NCBI GenBank assembly: GCA_026394775.1
Contig: JAPLZY010000031.1
Coordinates: 1-33,684 of the forward strand
Length of the DNA: 33,684 bases
Reading direction: 5' to 3'
Source of the DNA: Candidatus Zambryskiibacteriota bacterium
GTDB taxonomy: Bacteria > Patescibacteriota > Minisyncoccia > Phycocordibacterales > DATDWN01
Below are positions 33,612-33,684 of this stretch, in pieces. The position numbers and the translations under genes were made by a program. The notes beneath the pieces are model-generated. The model was given only the letters and a program-made list of their open reading frames with translations, was not told the origin of the DNA and did no database searches. The stretch's first letter is position 1. Each line of letters starts with the position of its first letter.

Positions 33612-33684
33612 ATGAAAAAGAAATATGAACATTTGAAAGATACAGAGCGATTTGTCATCGAGACTCTGTATCAAGCTGGTACGC
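33612..33684 (+). CDS. Probable IS30-family transposase, N-terminal fragment running off the window
   Basis: MKKKYEHLKDTERFVIETLYQAGT… resembles the IS30 N-terminal helix-turn-helix start (HL..EER..I..L...G). Confidence 0.5.
   Translation, partial: MKKKYEHLKDTERFVIETLYQAGT

Overview
The window looks like part of a small, compact, AT-leaning genome of Candidate Phyla Radiation / Patescibacteria (Parcubacteria-like) type; the taxon is inferred from gene style, not proven. Core content: prfA, rpmE, a murein lytic transglycosylase, rplY (L25/Ctc), three type IV pilin-like proteins, and a sugar-phosphate block (class II FBA, PfkB kinase, split transketolase, Rpe, RpiB, GAPDH). It also holds nrdB/nrdA, DUF192, a SulP transporter, an RRM protein, cyclophilin, YceI, a 938-aa surface protein, a PEP-CTERM protein, NDH-2, an ECF sigma / membrane protein / secreted repeat protein module, an FAD-linked oxidase, orphan proteins, and a probable IS30-type transposase start at the right edge. 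Most notable observations: (1) at least ten start codons have a TATAMT-like -10 hexamer only 6-9 nt upstream (predicted leaderless mRNAs), whereas genes of orphan or foreign character carry classical Shine-Dalgarno leaders; (2) the ECF sigma module has the same promoter-like motif, AGTGAAAGAAA-N14-CGTA, with identical spacing before the sigma gene and before the secreted repeat protein; (3) NrdB has Phe at the radical Tyr position with ligand spacing matching chlamydial class Ic R2; (4) a GC-richer PEP-CTERM protein sits in a CPR-like context; (5) several long, unexplained palindromic or repeat elements occur (flanking prfA, upstream of rpmE, between nrdB and nrdA, and next to ndh). No tRNA, rRNA or CRISPR array was recognised. 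All assignments are by eye, without database searches.
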